From contig NZ_FUHW01000004.1 in assembly GCF_900163545.1 (NCBI RefSeq), positions 27,792-91,791 of the forward strand: 64,000 bases of DNA, read 5' to 3'. The notes beneath the pieces are model-generated. The model saw only the letters and a program-made list of their open reading frames with translations. It did not search any database and had not been told where the DNA came from. The position numbers and the translations under genes are program-made. This document shows, piece after piece, positions 1-9,200 of the stretch (the first letter of the stretch is position 1; every line of letters begins with the position of its first letter). Source of the stretch: Arthrobacter rhombi. Lineage in GTDB: Bacteria > Actinomycetota > Actinomycetes > Actinomycetales > Micrococcaceae.

Positions 1-29
1 TTCCGTGGTTCATCTGGTTAGCTGTATCC

Positions 30-1697
30 ATGGCCGAAACCCGAGCGGGAACCACCGCGCTGCCCCAGGACCTGATCGATGTCGATGCCGTGCGGTCGGC
101 CTATTTTGACCGGGTTCCCGATCTGGAGGATCCTGCCCAGCGGGTGGCCTTCGGTACCTCCGGCCACCGCGGCAGGTCCGTGGAGGGCTCCTTCAATGAA
201 CGCCATATCTTGGCCATCACCCAGGCCATCGTCGAATACCGCACCTCCCAGGGCATCTCCGGTCCGTTGTACTTGGGCAAGGACACCCATGCGCTCTCGG
301 ATCCCGCCCAGGACACCGCGGTGGAGGTTCTGGTCGCCAACGACGTCGACGTCCGGGTCGACGCGCGGGGCCGGTGGACGCCCACCCCGGCGCTGAGCCA
401 TGCGATCCTGACCCACAACCGGGCCCTGTCCGGCGGCAGCGCCGGAAGGGCCGACGGAATCGTCATCACCCCCTCGCATAACCCGCCCTCCGACGGCGGT
501 TTCAAATACAACCCGCCCCACGGCGGACCCGCCGACTCGGACGCCACCTCCTGGATCGCCGGACGGGCCAACGAGCTGTTGGCCTCGAACCTGTCGGGGG
601 TCAAACGGATCCCGTTGGCCAGGACCCGCGGGGCTGCAAATCTGGGCAGCCACGACTTCATGGCCGCCTATGTGGACGCGTTGCCTTCGGTGCTGGATCT
701 GGAGGCCATCCGCGGCGCCAGCGTGCGCATCGGCGCCGATCCGATGGGCGGGGCCTCGGTCGACTATTGGGGGGCCATCGCCGAACGCCACCGGTTGGAC
801 CTGACCGTGATCAATCCCGACGTCGACCCCCGCTGGGCCTTCATGACCCTGGACTGGGACGAGAAGATCCGCATGGACTGCTCCTCCCCCTTTGCCATGG
901 CCGGGCTCATCTCGGCAGTGCGCGACGGCGGCGCCGAGTTCGACATTGCCACCGGGAACGACGCCGACGCCGACCGCCACGGCATTGTCACCCCCGATGC
1001 CGGTCTGATGAACCCGAACCACTTCTTGGCCGTGGCCATCGATTACCTGTACCGTAACCGTCCCCAGTGGCCGGCGGGCGCCGGGGTCGGTAAGACCCTG
1101 GTCAGTTCCTCGATGATCGACCGGGTTGCCGCTTCGCTAGGACGCGAACTGGTCGAAGTACCGGTGGGCTTCAAATGGTTTGTTCCCGGACTCCTCGATG
1201 GAACAGGGGTCTTCGGCGGTGAGGAATCCGCCGGCGCCAGCTTCGTGCGTTTCGACGGGACCCCCTGGACCACCGATAAGGACGGGATCTTATTGGGGTT
1301 GCTGGCCTCCGAGATTCAGGCAGTGACCGGCTCCTCCCCCAGCACCCATTACCGGCGGCTGACCGAAGCCTTCGGCGCTCCGTCGTATGCGCGCATCGAC
1401 GCACCGGCCACCCGCGAACAGAAGGCAGCCTTGGGCCGCCTGTCGGCCGCCGACGTCACCGCCGACACCCTCGCCGGTGAACCGATCACCGCCCGTTTGA
1501 CCGAGGCGCCAGGAAACGGGGCAGCCATTGGCGGGCTCAAGGTGACCACCGAAAACGCCTGGTTCGCCGCCCGCCCTTCGGGGACCGAGGACGTCTACAA
1601 GATCTATGCCGAATCCTTTACCGGTGACGAGCACCTTCACCAGGTTCAGCAGGAGGCCAAGGCCCTCGTGGACTCGATCATCGGTTCGGCTTCTTGA
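30..1697 (+). CDS. pgm: Phosphoglucomutase (alpha-D-glucose phosphate-specific)
   Basis: Interconverts glucose 1-phosphate and glucose 6-phosphate in the cytoplasm, linking glycolysis to glycogen, trehalose and cell-wall sugar nucleotides. The 555-residue protein has the full family layout: an N-terminal TSGHRG motif near residue 43, the phosphoserine loop [11 protein letters not shown] with the catalytic Ser at about 149, the Mg-binding DADAD motif at 311-315, the sugar-binding GGEESAG at 396-402 and the C-terminal phosphate-binding [10 protein letters not shown]. Length matches bacterial pgm of the 546-560 residue class. It stands alone, followed by a 316-bp spacer before the osmoprotectant operon. 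The start is the first ATG and leaves only 29 bp upstream in the window, so its promoter is not visible. Confidence 0.97.
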   Translation: MAETRAGTTALPQDLIDVDAVRSAYFDRVPDLEDPAQRVAFGTSGHRGRSVEGSFNERHILAITQAIVEYRTSQGISGPLYLGKDTHALSDPAQDTAVEVLVANDVDVRVDARGRWTPTPALSHAILTHNRALSGGSAGRADGIVITPSHNPPSDGGFKYNPPHGGPADSDATSWIAGRANELLASNLSGVKRIPLARTRGAANLGSHDFMAAYVDALPSVLDLEAIRGASVRIGADPMGGASVDYWGAIAERHRLDLTVINPDVDPRWAFMTLDWDEKIRMDCSSPFAMAGLISAVRDGGAEFDIATGNDADADRHGIVTPDAGLMNPNHFLAVAIDYLYRNRPQWPAGAGVGKTLVSSSMIDRVAASLGRELVEVPVGFKWFVPGLLDGTGVFGGEESAGASFVRFDGTPWTTDKDGILLGLLASEIQAVTGSSPSTHYRRLTEAFGAPSYARIDAPATREQKAALGRLSAADVTADTLAGEPITARLTEAPGNGAAIGGLKVTTENAWFAARPSGTEDVYKIYAESFTGDEHLHQVQQEAKALVDSIIGSAS

Positions 1698-2013
1698 CCA
1701 CCAAAATGACCAAATAACGCATTTGCGGAGATTTTGACAAGTGCCTCCGTTACAATGCCATAACTTCGCTAGAGCCCTTGTTTCATATGGGATGCACTTG
1801 ACTCGCGAAGGGGTGTAACCCTGGTCAAACGTCAAAATTTCGCTGCAGGCGAACATCCGCTTGTTAGCGTTAAGGCTGAAAGCCAATTACTCGCCCTTTC
1901 ATCAGGACCCGTGGGACTCCGCCGCTGAAGGCGCCTGCGGGATTTGTTGTCGGGGTCGGGTCGCCGAAAAAACGGTCTGCCTCCACCCGGACCCAGACCG
2001 TGGACGGGAAAAC
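1698..2013 (+). promoter_or_regulatory. Intergenic region upstream of the osmoprotectant operon
   Basis: A 316-bp spacer, AT-richer than its surroundings. It holds a TTGACA hexamer at 1734-1739 with TACAAT (1751-1756) and TAACTT (1761-1766) downstream, but neither lies at the usual 16-18 bp spacing, so the promoter assignment is only a suggestion. The reading frame of opuAA stays open upstream to 1861, but that extension lacks homology-like sequence and I treat it as untranslated leader. No terminator hairpin or riboswitch was recognised. Confidence 0.35.
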
Positions 2014-3309
2014 GTGAACACTACTGACACAGGGCAACCTGCGCTACGCGTCTCGAACGCGTACAAGGTCTTCGGCCGTCGGGGCAACGAGGCCGTCAAA
2101 CTTCTGAAGAACGGGAAAACCCGCCAGGACGTGGCGTCCTTGGGAACCGCCGCCGTGATTGATGCGAGCTTCGAGGTCAAACCCGGGGAAATCTTCGTCG
2201 TCATGGGCCTCTCGGGTTCGGGCAAATCGACCCTGATCCGCATGCTCAACGGCCTCTGGCCGATGACCAGCGGGTCGGTGGTCATCGGCGACACCGATAT
2301 CGCCAAGATCTCAGCGAAGAAGTTGCGCCAGGTCCGCCAGGAACATATTTCCATGGTCTTCCAGCACTTCGCCCTCCTGCCCCACCGCACCGTATTGCAG
2401 AACGCTGCGTACGCACTCGAGATCCAGGGTGTTTCCAAGGAGGAGCGCACCGCCCGCGCCAATAAGATTCTCGATGTCGTGGGCCTCAACGGGTGGGGCG
2501 ATAAATACCCCAGCGAGCTCTCGGGCGGCATGCAACAGCGCGTGGGACTAGCCCGCGCGCTGGCCTCCGAAACCGATATCCTGCTCATGGATGAGGCCTT
2601 CTCAGCCCTTGACCCGCTGATCCGCCGCGATATGCAGGAACAGTTGGCCTCGCTGCAGGCAGAGCTGGGCAAGACGATCGTCTTCATCACCCACGACCTG
2701 AACGAGGCCATGTTCCTCGGTGACCGGATCGCCGTCATGCGTGATGGGGAGATCGTGCAGATCGGAACCCCCGACGACATCCTGACCCGCCCGGCCAACG
2801 AATACGTCTCGGCCTTCGTCCGCGACGTCGACAGGACCCGGGTGCTCACCGCAGGCACGGTCATGGAAACCCCACGCTCCGTCGTCAACCTCTCCGGCGG
2901 TGCCCGCAACGCCTTGCGGACCATGCGCGATCTCCAGACCTCGGCGGCCTTCGTCGTGGACCGGCAGCGCAAGCTCCTCGGGGCCGTCCGCGACCGCGAG
3001 GTCATGGCCCTGCTCGAACGCGGTGGCACCAACCTGGAAGAAATCATCACCGTGGGCAACGACCCGGTCACCGCCGACACGGCCCTGAACGACCTCTTTG
3101 GCCGTTCCGTCGAATCCCCGGTGCCACTGCCGGTGGTCGACGATGAGGGCCGGCTGATCGGGGCCATCGCGCGCGCCACCCTCCTCTCGGCGTTGGGCAA
3201 CGTTCCCTCGACCACCAGCAGCGTCCCCGTGGTCGCCGCCGATCAAGCCACGGATGTCGAAGCCCCCGCCCAACCGACCGACCCGACCGCAGACGGAGGT
3301 GCCCTCTAA
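2014..3309 (+). CDS. opuAA: Glycine betaine/proline-type ABC transporter, ATP-binding subunit with CBS domains
   Basis: ATPase that powers uptake of osmoprotectants such as glycine betaine. From the GTG at 2014 it has 431 residues: Walker A GLSGSGKST at 65-73, Q-loop near 117, signature LSGGMQQRV at 169-177, Walker B LLMDE at about 190-194, and a C-terminal pair of CBS-like segments (about 285-395) of the kind that senses ionic strength in OpuA/ProV. GTG 2014 follows a GGGA stretch and gives the usual ProV N terminus; a longer in-frame form from 1861 is possible but looks non-coding. It is the first gene of a three-gene operon, and the permease starts at the base after its stop. The exact substrate is not proven. 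Confidence 0.93.
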   Translation: MNTTDTGQPALRVSNAYKVFGRRGNEAVKLLKNGKTRQDVASLGTAAVIDASFEVKPGEIFVVMGLSGSGKSTLIRMLNGLWPMTSGSVVIGDTDIAKISAKKLRQVRQEHISMVFQHFALLPHRTVLQNAAYALEIQGVSKEERTARANKILDVVGLNGWGDKYPSELSGGMQQRVGLARALASETDILLMDEAFSALDPLIRRDMQEQLASLQAELGKTIVFITHDLNEAMFLGDRIAVMRDGEIVQIGTPDDILTRPANEYVSAFVRDVDRTRVLTAGTVMETPRSVVNLSGGARNALRTMRDLQTSAAFVVDRQRKLLGAVRDREVMALLERGGTNLEEIITVGNDPVTADTALNDLFGRSVESPVPLPVVDDEGRLIGAIARATLLSALGNVPSTTSSVPVVAADQATDVEAPAQPTDPTADGGAL

Positions 3310-4161
3310 ATGAGCGACAACCTATTCCGCATTCCCGTCGGCACATGGGCCGAAACGGGTCTGGACTGGATCACCGCGAACTTCGAACCCTTTTTCGATG
3401 TTCTGAAGACGGCTTTCCAGAACTTTTACGACGCCCTGGCCTGGGTCCTCACAGCACCGCCGTTCTGGGCGGTCATCCTGGTCTTGGCCCTCTTGGCATG
3501 GCTGGTCAAAAGCTGGAAGCTGGGCCTCGGCACGGTGATTGGGCTAGTGGCCATCTACGGGATGAACCAGTGGGAAAACTCGATGGAGACCTTGGCCTTG
3601 GTTCTGGTCGCCAGTCTCATCGCCGTCGTCATTTCCATCCCCTTGGGTGTGCTCACGGCGAAGTCCAAAATCGTTTCGGCTGTCGTCAAACCGATCTTGG
3701 ACTTCCTGCAGACCATGCCGGCCTTCGTCTACCTGATTCCCGCGATCCTCTTGCTCGGCATCGGCGCCGTACCCGGAATCGTGGCCACGATCGTCTTCTC
3801 GCTGGCACCTGGTGCCCGCTTCACCGAGTTGGGCATCCGGAGCGTAGACACCGAGGTACTCGAAGCCGGCCAGGCCTTCGGCGCCTCCCCGGGGCGCATC
3901 CTGCGCCAGATCCAGTTCCCGTTGGCCCTGCCCACGATCATGGCCGGCATCAACCAAGTCATCATGCTCTCGCTGTCCATGGTGGTTATTGCCGGCATGG
4001 TCGGCGCCGGCGGTCTCGGCGCGGCTGTCTATAAGGCCCTGACGACCTTGAATACCCCCCTTGGCGTCGAATCGGGCCTCTCGGTGGTCGTTTTGGCCAT
4101 CGTCCTGGACCGCATCACTGCCTCCTTCGGACAATCGAACGTGCCCTCCAAGAACGCCTAA
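3310..4161 (+). CDS. opuAB: Glycine betaine/proline-type ABC transporter, permease
   Basis: Membrane channel subunit of the osmoprotectant importer. The 283-residue protein has about six to seven hydrophobic helices and the EAA loop that docks on the ATPase (EAGQAFGASPGRIL near residue 185), in the binding-protein-dependent transport fold shared with ProW and OpuAB. It abuts the ATPase gene with no spacer, implying translational coupling, and is followed after 44 bp by the binding-protein gene. The N terminus has about 45 residues before the first helix. Confidence 0.94.
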   Translation: MSDNLFRIPVGTWAETGLDWITANFEPFFDVLKTAFQNFYDALAWVLTAPPFWAVILVLALLAWLVKSWKLGLGTVIGLVAIYGMNQWENSMETLALVLVASLIAVVISIPLGVLTAKSKIVSAVVKPILDFLQTMPAFVYLIPAILLLGIGAVPGIVATIVFSLAPGARFTELGIRSVDTEVLEAGQAFGASPGRILRQIQFPLALPTIMAGINQVIMLSLSMVVIAGMVGAGGLGAAVYKALTTLNTPLGVESGLSVVVLAIVLDRITASFGQSNVPSKNA

Positions 4162-4205
4162 AGACCCTACGCCCCGGATATGGGGCGCGAAGAAAGGAAC
4201 AAGTA

Positions 4206-5120
4206 ATGCAAAAGAAACTCGCATCGATGATGGGGCTGGCCGCAGTGGCCTCCCTCGCCCTGGCCGCCTGCGGTAGCGGCGACACCGGAAGCGACGGCTC
4301 CGCGGCCCCCGAATCGCCGGAAAACGGCGATAAGGCCGCACTGAACATCGGCGTCATGGCCGGTTGGGATGAAGGAGTGGCCGTTTCCAACCTCTGGAAG
4401 CAGATCCTCGACAAGAAGGGCTACGACGTCGAACTTACTGACGCCGACGCCGCTCCGGTCTTCTCGGGCGTTGCCTCGGGTGACCTGGACCTGACCATGG
4501 ACGTCTGGATGCCGCTGACGCATAAGGACTACTTGGAAAAGTACGGCGACAAGATGACCAAGTTGGGCACCTGGTACGACGATGCCAAGCTGACCATCGC
4601 CGTTAACGAGGACGCCCCGATCGATTCGCTGGATCAGCTGGCGAAGAACGCCGATAAGTTCGGCAACACGATCTACGGCATCGACCCGGGCGCCGGCCTG
4701 ACCAAGGCCACCCAGGAGAACGCCATCCCGGACTACGGTCTGGAGAAGATGGACTTCAAGACATCCTCTACCCCAGCCATGCTGAGCCAGCTGAAGAAGG
4801 CCACCAAGGCAGGCGACGATATCGTTGTTACCCTGTGGCGTCCGCACTGGGCCTACGATGAGTTCCCGATCAAGGACCTGAAGGACCCGAAGGGTGCCAT
4901 GGGCAAGGCCGAAACCATCACCTCCTATGGCAATAAGGACTTCGAGGAAAACTACCCGGGACTGACCGAGTGGCTGAACGACTTCAAGATCGACGACGAG
5001 AAGCTGTTCTCCTTGGAGAATGCGATGTTCAACGACACCGACACCGACGATTATGCGCCGATCGTCGATAAGTGGATCTCCGAGAACCAGGAATACGTGG
5101 ATTCACTCACCGAGAAGTAG
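4206..5120 (+). CDS. opuAC: Glycine betaine-binding lipoprotein of the ABC transporter
   Basis: Extracytoplasmic substrate receptor. The N terminus is a classical lipoprotein signal with lipobox LAAC and the lipidated Cys at residue 22, followed by a Gly/Ser/Asp-rich linker, then the OpuAC/ProX fold (304 residues in total). Trp residues in the contexts GWDEG, MDVWMP and LWRPHW are where this family forms the aromatic cage that binds a quaternary ammonium. A GAAAGGAA ribosome-binding site lies just upstream of the ATG. It is the last gene of the operon, closed by a strong hairpin at 5161-5197. Confidence 0.94.
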   Translation: MQKKLASMMGLAAVASLALAACGSGDTGSDGSAAPESPENGDKAALNIGVMAGWDEGVAVSNLWKQILDKKGYDVELTDADAAPVFSGVASGDLDLTMDVWMPLTHKDYLEKYGDKMTKLGTWYDDAKLTIAVNEDAPIDSLDQLAKNADKFGNTIYGIDPGAGLTKATQENAIPDYGLEKMDFKTSSTPAMLSQLKKATKAGDDIVVTLWRPHWAYDEFPIKDLKDPKGAMGKAETITSYGNKDFEENYPGLTEWLNDFKIDDEKLFSLENAMFNDTDTDDYAPIVDKWISENQEYVDSLTEK

Positions 5121-5160
5121 TCACGATTAATCGGCAGGCGCCACGGCGCTTTCCGTAACG

Positions 5161-5197
5161 AAAGACCCGGCCCACGCGCAGTGTGGGCCGGGTCTTT
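5161..5197 (+). terminator. Rho-independent terminator after opuAC
   Basis: A perfect 15-bp stem (5161-5175 with 5183-5197) and 7-nt loop, GC-rich, with A- and T-rich ends. It lies 40 bp past opuAC and 33 bp from the end of the convergent aldehyde dehydrogenase gene, so it can end transcription from both sides. Confidence 0.9.
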
Positions 5198-5229
5198 CAT
5201 GTGTTCTCGATGGACGTGGCCCGATCGAT

Positions 5230-6669
5230 TCAGCCGATCGAACGCATGATCTTCCGTTTGGCCCAGCCGAACGGCGGGTAGATGGCCTTCAGGGTGTCGA
5301 CCCGGGCAGTCTTGGATAGCACCGGACGCTGCTGGCTGAAGGTGTCGAACCCGAACTTGCCGTGGTAGTTCCCCGTCCCCGAGGCCCCGACACCCCCGAA
5401 GGGTAGCGCCGGAACGGCCAGATGCATGCTGCACACGTTATGGGCGATGGCGCCGGCCCGCACCTGATCCTCGAAAGACGTGTGCAGGCGGGGGCGCTCA
5501 CTGAATAAGTACGCGGCCAGCGGCGAGGGCCGAGAGTTGATGAACCGCACGGCATCGTCGAAACGGTCGACCTGGATGATCGGCAGAATCGGACCGAAGA
5601 TCTCCTCCGTCATCACCGGCGCCGCCGGATCGACGTCGGCCAGAACCGTGGGCGCGATGTACCTCGAGTCAGCATCGCTGGATCCACCGGCCACCACGCG
5701 TCCCTGCCCCAGGAAGGAGGCCAGCCGAGAGAAGTGCGAGGCGTTGATGATGCGTCCATAGTCCTTACTGCCGGAGGGATCCTTGCCATAGAAAGCGGCG
5801 ATCGCCCGGGGCAGCTGCTTTTCCAGTTCGGCCGCCGCCGTGGCCCCAACCGCCAACACGTAGTCCGGGGCGACACAGGTCTGTCCGGCATTCATGAACT
5901 TCCCGTGGGCCAGCCGCCGGGCAATCGCGGCGAAGTTCCCGTCCGCTACCACCGCAGGACTCTTGCCACCCAGCTCGAGGGTCACCGGAGTCAATGTTTC
6001 GGCGGCGGCCCGGGCCACGATCTTCCCGACCCGCTCGCCTCCGGTATAGAAAATATGGTCGAAATCCATCTTCAGCAGTTCAGCTGTCGTCTCGGCTGCC
6101 CCCTCCAGGACGGCAACGGCACGCCGATCCAGATACTGCGGGATGAGGGAGGCCATCACCGCGGAGGTGGCCGGAGCCAGTTCGGAGGGTTTGAGAACCA
6201 CGGTGTTCCCTGCCGCCAGGGCACCGACCAGCGGTCCCAACAGCAGCAGGACCGGGTAGTTCCATGGAGCGATGACCAGAACCATACCCAAGGGCCGTGC
6301 CTGCACACGAGCCGACGCCGGCTGCAAGGACAGCGGAACCTTCACCTGCTCATCGGCCATCCAGTCGCCCAGATATAACTGGGCATGATCGATTTCGGCT
6401 TTCACCCGGTCCACTTCGGTCAACCGCGATTCGGCCGCCGGTTTACCCAGATCCGACATCAACGCGTCACATAGGTCCTGCTCATGATCCTGGATGAGGC
6501 GTTCGAGGGCCTTGAGCTGGGCACTGCGGAACCTCCTCGGATGGGCCAGCCGAGAATCGGAGGCATCGCGGAGCCTGAGGGCCGCGGTGGCCGGGAGTTC
6601 GGCTTCGGGGCCCGCCTGCACGATAGGCGCGGCAACTGCTGAGGAACGGGAGCGTCGATTCGTGGCCAT
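5230..6669 (-). CDS. Aldehyde dehydrogenase, family 3 type
   Basis: Oxidises an aldehyde to the acid with NAD(P); the substrate cannot be read from sequence. The protein shows the ALDH core: cofactor-domain motif ELGGKSP with the general-base Glu, the nucleophilic Cys in GQTCVAPDYVL and the EEIFGPILP motif near the C terminus. GQTCVAPDY and the roughly 480-residue length are typical of the family 3/YwdH/coniferyl-aldehyde branch. I take the ATG at 6669 (479 residues) as start because the upstream extension in the same frame looks non-coding and runs into the promoter of the divergent thiamine operon. No good Shine-Dalgarno precedes it. Confidence 0.92.
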   Translation of the reverse strand: MATNRRSRSSAVAAPIVQAGPEAELPATAALRLRDASDSRLAHPRRFRSAQLKALERLIQDHEQDLCDALMSDLGKPAAESRLTEVDRVKAEIDHAQLYLGDWMADEQVKVPLSLQPASARVQARPLGMVLVIAPWNYPVLLLLGPLVGALAAGNTVVLKPSELAPATSAVMASLIPQYLDRRAVAVLEGAAETTAELLKMDFDHIFYTGGERVGKIVARAAAETLTPVTLELGGKSPAVVADGNFAAIARRLAHGKFMNAGQTCVAPDYVLAVGATAAAELEKQLPRAIAAFYGKDPSGSKDYGRIINASHFSRLASFLGQGRVVAGGSSDADSRYIAPTVLADVDPAAPVMTEEIFGPILPIIQVDRFDDAVRFINSRPSPLAAYLFSERPRLHTSFEDQVRAGAIAHNVCSMHLAVPALPFGGVGASGTGNYHGKFGFDTFSQQRPVLSKTARVDTLKAIYPPFGWAKRKIMRSIG

Positions 6670-6715
6670 GGGTACGACACTAGCGCGGGGACGGTCCCTG
6701 GGGCATCCAACGGGT

Positions 6716-6744
6716 TTGCCGCCCCCGGCGGGGGACTGTAGGCT
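6716..6744 (+). promoter_or_regulatory. Putative promoter of the thiamine operon
   Basis: TTGCCG at 6716-6721 and TAGGCT at 6739-6744 are separated by exactly 17 bp. This places the transcript start at about 6751, a few bases before the TPP riboswitch. Confidence 0.6.
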
Positions 6745-6756
6745 CACGATCACTGA

Positions 6757-6834
6757 CACGGGGTGTCCGCCACCGGCGCGGACTGAGAACATACCCGGCA
6801 AGAACCTGATCTAGTTCGTACTAGCGGAGGGATG
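6757..6834 (+). ncRNA. TPP (thiamine pyrophosphate) riboswitch, THI element
   Basis: The conserved core is clear: GGGGTG at about 6760, CTGAGA at 6783-6788, the ATACCC segment at 6791-6796, then ACCTGATCTAGTTCG and ACTAGCGGAGGGATG. This fits the TPP-binding THI fold, whose 3' part normally ends in AGGGA. It lies directly upstream of thiE and thiD-tenA. The GGAGG at 6826-6830 is part of the 3' end of the aptamer, so ligand binding can mask a ribosome-binding site. No intrinsic terminator follows, so control is probably at translation. Confidence 0.93.
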
Positions 6835-6840
6835 TCGCCC

Positions 6841-6909
6841 ATGCACCAACATGCGCAAACCTTGACCTATTCACCTACCGACCCGTCTGTTTCGGCGGTG
6901 ATCGCATGA
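6841..6909 (+). CDS. 22-residue leader ORF between TPP riboswitch and thiE
   Basis: A short ORF from ATG 6841 to TGA 6909. It is preceded, at a good distance, by the GGAGG (6826-6830) that lies inside the 3' end of the riboswitch, and its stop overlaps the thiE start in an ATGA. An in-frame ATG at 6832 is too close to that site to be used. The peptide has no recognisable motif. Since thiE lacks a good ribosome-binding site of its own, I infer that translation of this ORF carries ribosomes to thiE. It could also be a chance ORF. Confidence 0.5.
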   Translation: MHQHAQTLTYSPTDPSVSAVIA

Positions 6910-7580
6910 GCACGCCGACTCCCGGGACCGGGATCTACCTCGTCGCCAACTCAGCCAGCACCGCGGGACGGCCACTAGCGGATATCGTGGCCGACGCCGT
7001 CGCCGCCGGTGTGGGGACCATCCAGCTGCGGTGCAAGGACCTGTCGGCCCGCGAGTTCCTGGCCGAGGCGACCGCCTGCGCCGAACACACAGCCGACCGA
7101 GCCCTGCTGCTCCTCAACGACCGGGTGGACGTCTACCTGGCGGGCCGCGCCGCAGGGATCCGGGTGGACGGGGTCCATATCGGACAGAAGGACCTACCGG
7201 TCGAACTCGTCAGGTCCCTCATCGGACCCGACGCCGTGCTGGGGCTCAGCGCCAGCACCGAGGAGCATTTCGCTGCAGTGTCCACACTGCCGGCGGGCAC
7301 CATCGACTATCTGGGCACCGGCGCCGTGCGGGCCACCCCCACCAAGAAGGATCATCCGACTCCCCTGGGGTTCTCCGGCCTGACTTCGTTGATCTCCCAG
7401 GCCCCGCTGCCCTGCGTGGCGATCGGCGGGCTGGGTTCCGGCGATGCCGGTGAGGCCCACGCCGCCGGGGCCATCGGCATGGCCGTCGTGCGGGCCATCT
7501 GCTCCGCCGAGAACCCCCGGGATGCTGCTGCGGCGCTGGTGGATGAATGGACCCGGGCATCACGGACGGTGAACGCATGA
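6906..7580 (+). CDS. thiE: Thiamine phosphate synthase
   Basis: Joins HMP pyrophosphate and thiazole phosphate to make thiamine phosphate. The 224-residue TIM-barrel protein has the family motifs TIQLRCKD (about 39-46), LLLNDRVDV (pyrophosphate/Mg site), GVHIGQKDLP, a GLSAST loop, GTGAVRATPTKKDH and the phosphate-binding VAIGGLGSGD. It starts in an ATGA overlap with a 22-codon leader ORF behind a TPP riboswitch, and its stop overlaps the thiD-tenA start in the same way, so the three are probably co-translated. Confidence 0.95.
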   Translation: MSTPTPGTGIYLVANSASTAGRPLADIVADAVAAGVGTIQLRCKDLSAREFLAEATACAEHTADRALLLLNDRVDVYLAGRAAGIRVDGVHIGQKDLPVELVRSLIGPDAVLGLSASTEEHFAAVSTLPAGTIDYLGTGAVRATPTKKDHPTPLGFSGLTSLISQAPLPCVAIGGLGSGDAGEAHAAGAIGMAVVRAICSAENPRDAAAALVDEWTRASRTVNA

Positions 7581-9076
7581 GCGCCTCGAGAATCCCCAAC
7601 ATCCTCTCCATCGCCGGTGCCGACCCCTCCGGCGGGGCGGGCATCCAAGCCGACCTGAAATCGATCGCCGCCTGCGGCGGCTACGGTATGGCCGCCATCA
7701 CCGCCCTGACCGCCCAAAACACCCGAGGAGTCACCGGGGTCCATACCCCGCCGGCGGAATTCCTCACCCAACAACTCGAGACGGTCTCCGCCGATGTCCG
7801 CATCGATGCGGTGAAGATCGGCATGCTGGCCACCGCCGAGGTCATCGAGGCCACCACCTCCTGGCTGGGCGCCCGCCCTGGCACCGCCGTCGTCGTGGAC
7901 CCCGTGCTGATCTCCACCTCGGGAGACCGCTTATTGGAGCACGACGCCGAGGCGGCCTTGCGTCGGCTGCTCCCGTTGGCCGATGTCCTGACCCCGAACA
8001 TCGCGGAGTTGGCGGTATTGCTCGGGGAACCGGCATCAACCCGGTGGGAAGACGTCGTGGACCAGGCGACCCGTCTGGCGGAACGCTATTCGGTCCTGGT
8101 CTTGGCCAAGGGGGGCCACCTCTCCGGCCATCGATGCCCGGATGCCCTGGTCGGCCCCGACGGCGTCCTCGCCGCTGTGGAGGGTGCGCGCATCGATACC
8201 CCGAACACCCACGGGACCGGTTGCTCGCTGTCCGCGGCGCTGGCCACCCTCTGGGCCGGCTGTGGGGACTGGGGAGATGCCCTGCGTCTGGCCCGTGGCT
8301 GGCTCGAAGGTGCCCTCTACCGTGCCGATGAACTCGAGGTCGGGGGCGGGCATGGTCCGGTGAACCACTTCGGTGCACTCTGGGACGGCGCAGCGGTACC
8401 AACGGCGGGGGCCTTGCTGACCACCTGGTGGAATGATCTGTCGGCACTGCGTTCGGGGATCGACGATCTGCCGTTCATCCGCTTACTCCGTGACGGAACC
8501 CTGCCCTCCGAGGATTTCCACTTCTATCTGGCCCAGGATTCGTTGTATCTGCGGACCTACTCGCGGGTCCTCTCCCGCGCTGCAGAATTGGCTCCAAACC
8601 GTGAGGAACAGCAGTTTTGGGCTTCCGGGGCCGTCGGGGCCCTCGAAGAAGAAGGGAATCTGCATGTGCTCCGGCTCGGTCATGCCCCCGATCCGGAACC
8701 GAGCCCCACCACGTCTTCCTACCTGAACCATCTGGTGGCCTCCGGCGATTCCTATCCCGAGCTCGTGGCGGCCATCCTGCCCTGCTATTGGCTGTACCAG
8801 GACATCGGCCAACGACTGGCCTCCTCCGCCTCTCCGGGCCACCCCTATGCCGACTGGCTCGCCGCCTATTCCTCCCCCGAGTTCGACGAAGCCACCAGCC
8901 GGGCCATCGCCCTGGTCCAGAAGGTGGCGTTGCGGGTCGGGTCGACGACCCTGGCCGGGATGCGCCGCGCCTTCGACGAATCGAGTCGGCAGGAACTGTC
9001 CTTCTTCGCCCAGACCCCCGAGGACACCGCCGGACGCCCCGCCTCCCTACCGATCCCCGTAGCGGCCATCGGCTGA
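7577..9076 (+). CDS. thiD: Fused HMP/HMP-P kinase (ThiD) and TenA-like thiaminase domain
   Basis: The N-terminal ThiD half (about 1-265) phosphorylates hydroxymethylpyrimidine to its pyrophosphate; it carries AGADPSGGAGIQADLK and the C-terminal NTHGTGC anion-hole motif. The second half (about 280-490) is a TenA/thiaminase II domain that salvages HMP from degraded thiamine, with the conserved LAQDSLYL helix and a Cys in LPCYWLYQ at the usual catalytic position. ThiD-TenA fusions are known in Actinobacteria. The ATG at 7577 overlaps the thiE stop (ATGA); an upstream in-frame ATG at 7547 would add ten residues inside thiE and is less likely. Total length 499 residues. Confidence 0.94.
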   Translation: MSASRIPNILSIAGADPSGGAGIQADLKSIAACGGYGMAAITALTAQNTRGVTGVHTPPAEFLTQQLETVSADVRIDAVKIGMLATAEVIEATTSWLGARPGTAVVVDPVLISTSGDRLLEHDAEAALRRLLPLADVLTPNIAELAVLLGEPASTRWEDVVDQATRLAERYSVLVLAKGGHLSGHRCPDALVGPDGVLAAVEGARIDTPNTHGTGCSLSAALATLWAGCGDWGDALRLARGWLEGALYRADELEVGGGHGPVNHFGALWDGAAVPTAGALLTTWWNDLSALRSGIDDLPFIRLLRDGTLPSEDFHFYLAQDSLYLRTYSRVLSRAAELAPNREEQQFWASGAVGALEEEGNLHVLRLGHAPDPEPSPTTSSYLNHLVASGDSYPELVAAILPCYWLYQDIGQRLASSASPGHPYADWLAAYSSPEFDEATSRAIALVQKVALRVGSTTLAGMRRAFDESSRQELSFFAQTPEDTAGRPASLPIPVAAIG

Positions 9077-9200
9077 TACCGGGAACCCCCGAGAGGGGGC
9101 CCAACCCCGTGCGCCAAGGGTCGGGGCTGTAGGATTCCGTGGGGTCCCGCATCGACGAGGACCCCACCACCAACCTGCAGGGTCACGACGGAGGACATCC

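Noticed and set aside
1861..2013. 51-codon upstream extension of opuAA
   Set aside because: The family N terminus is reached at GTG 2014, and the extension has no similarity to the transporter family.
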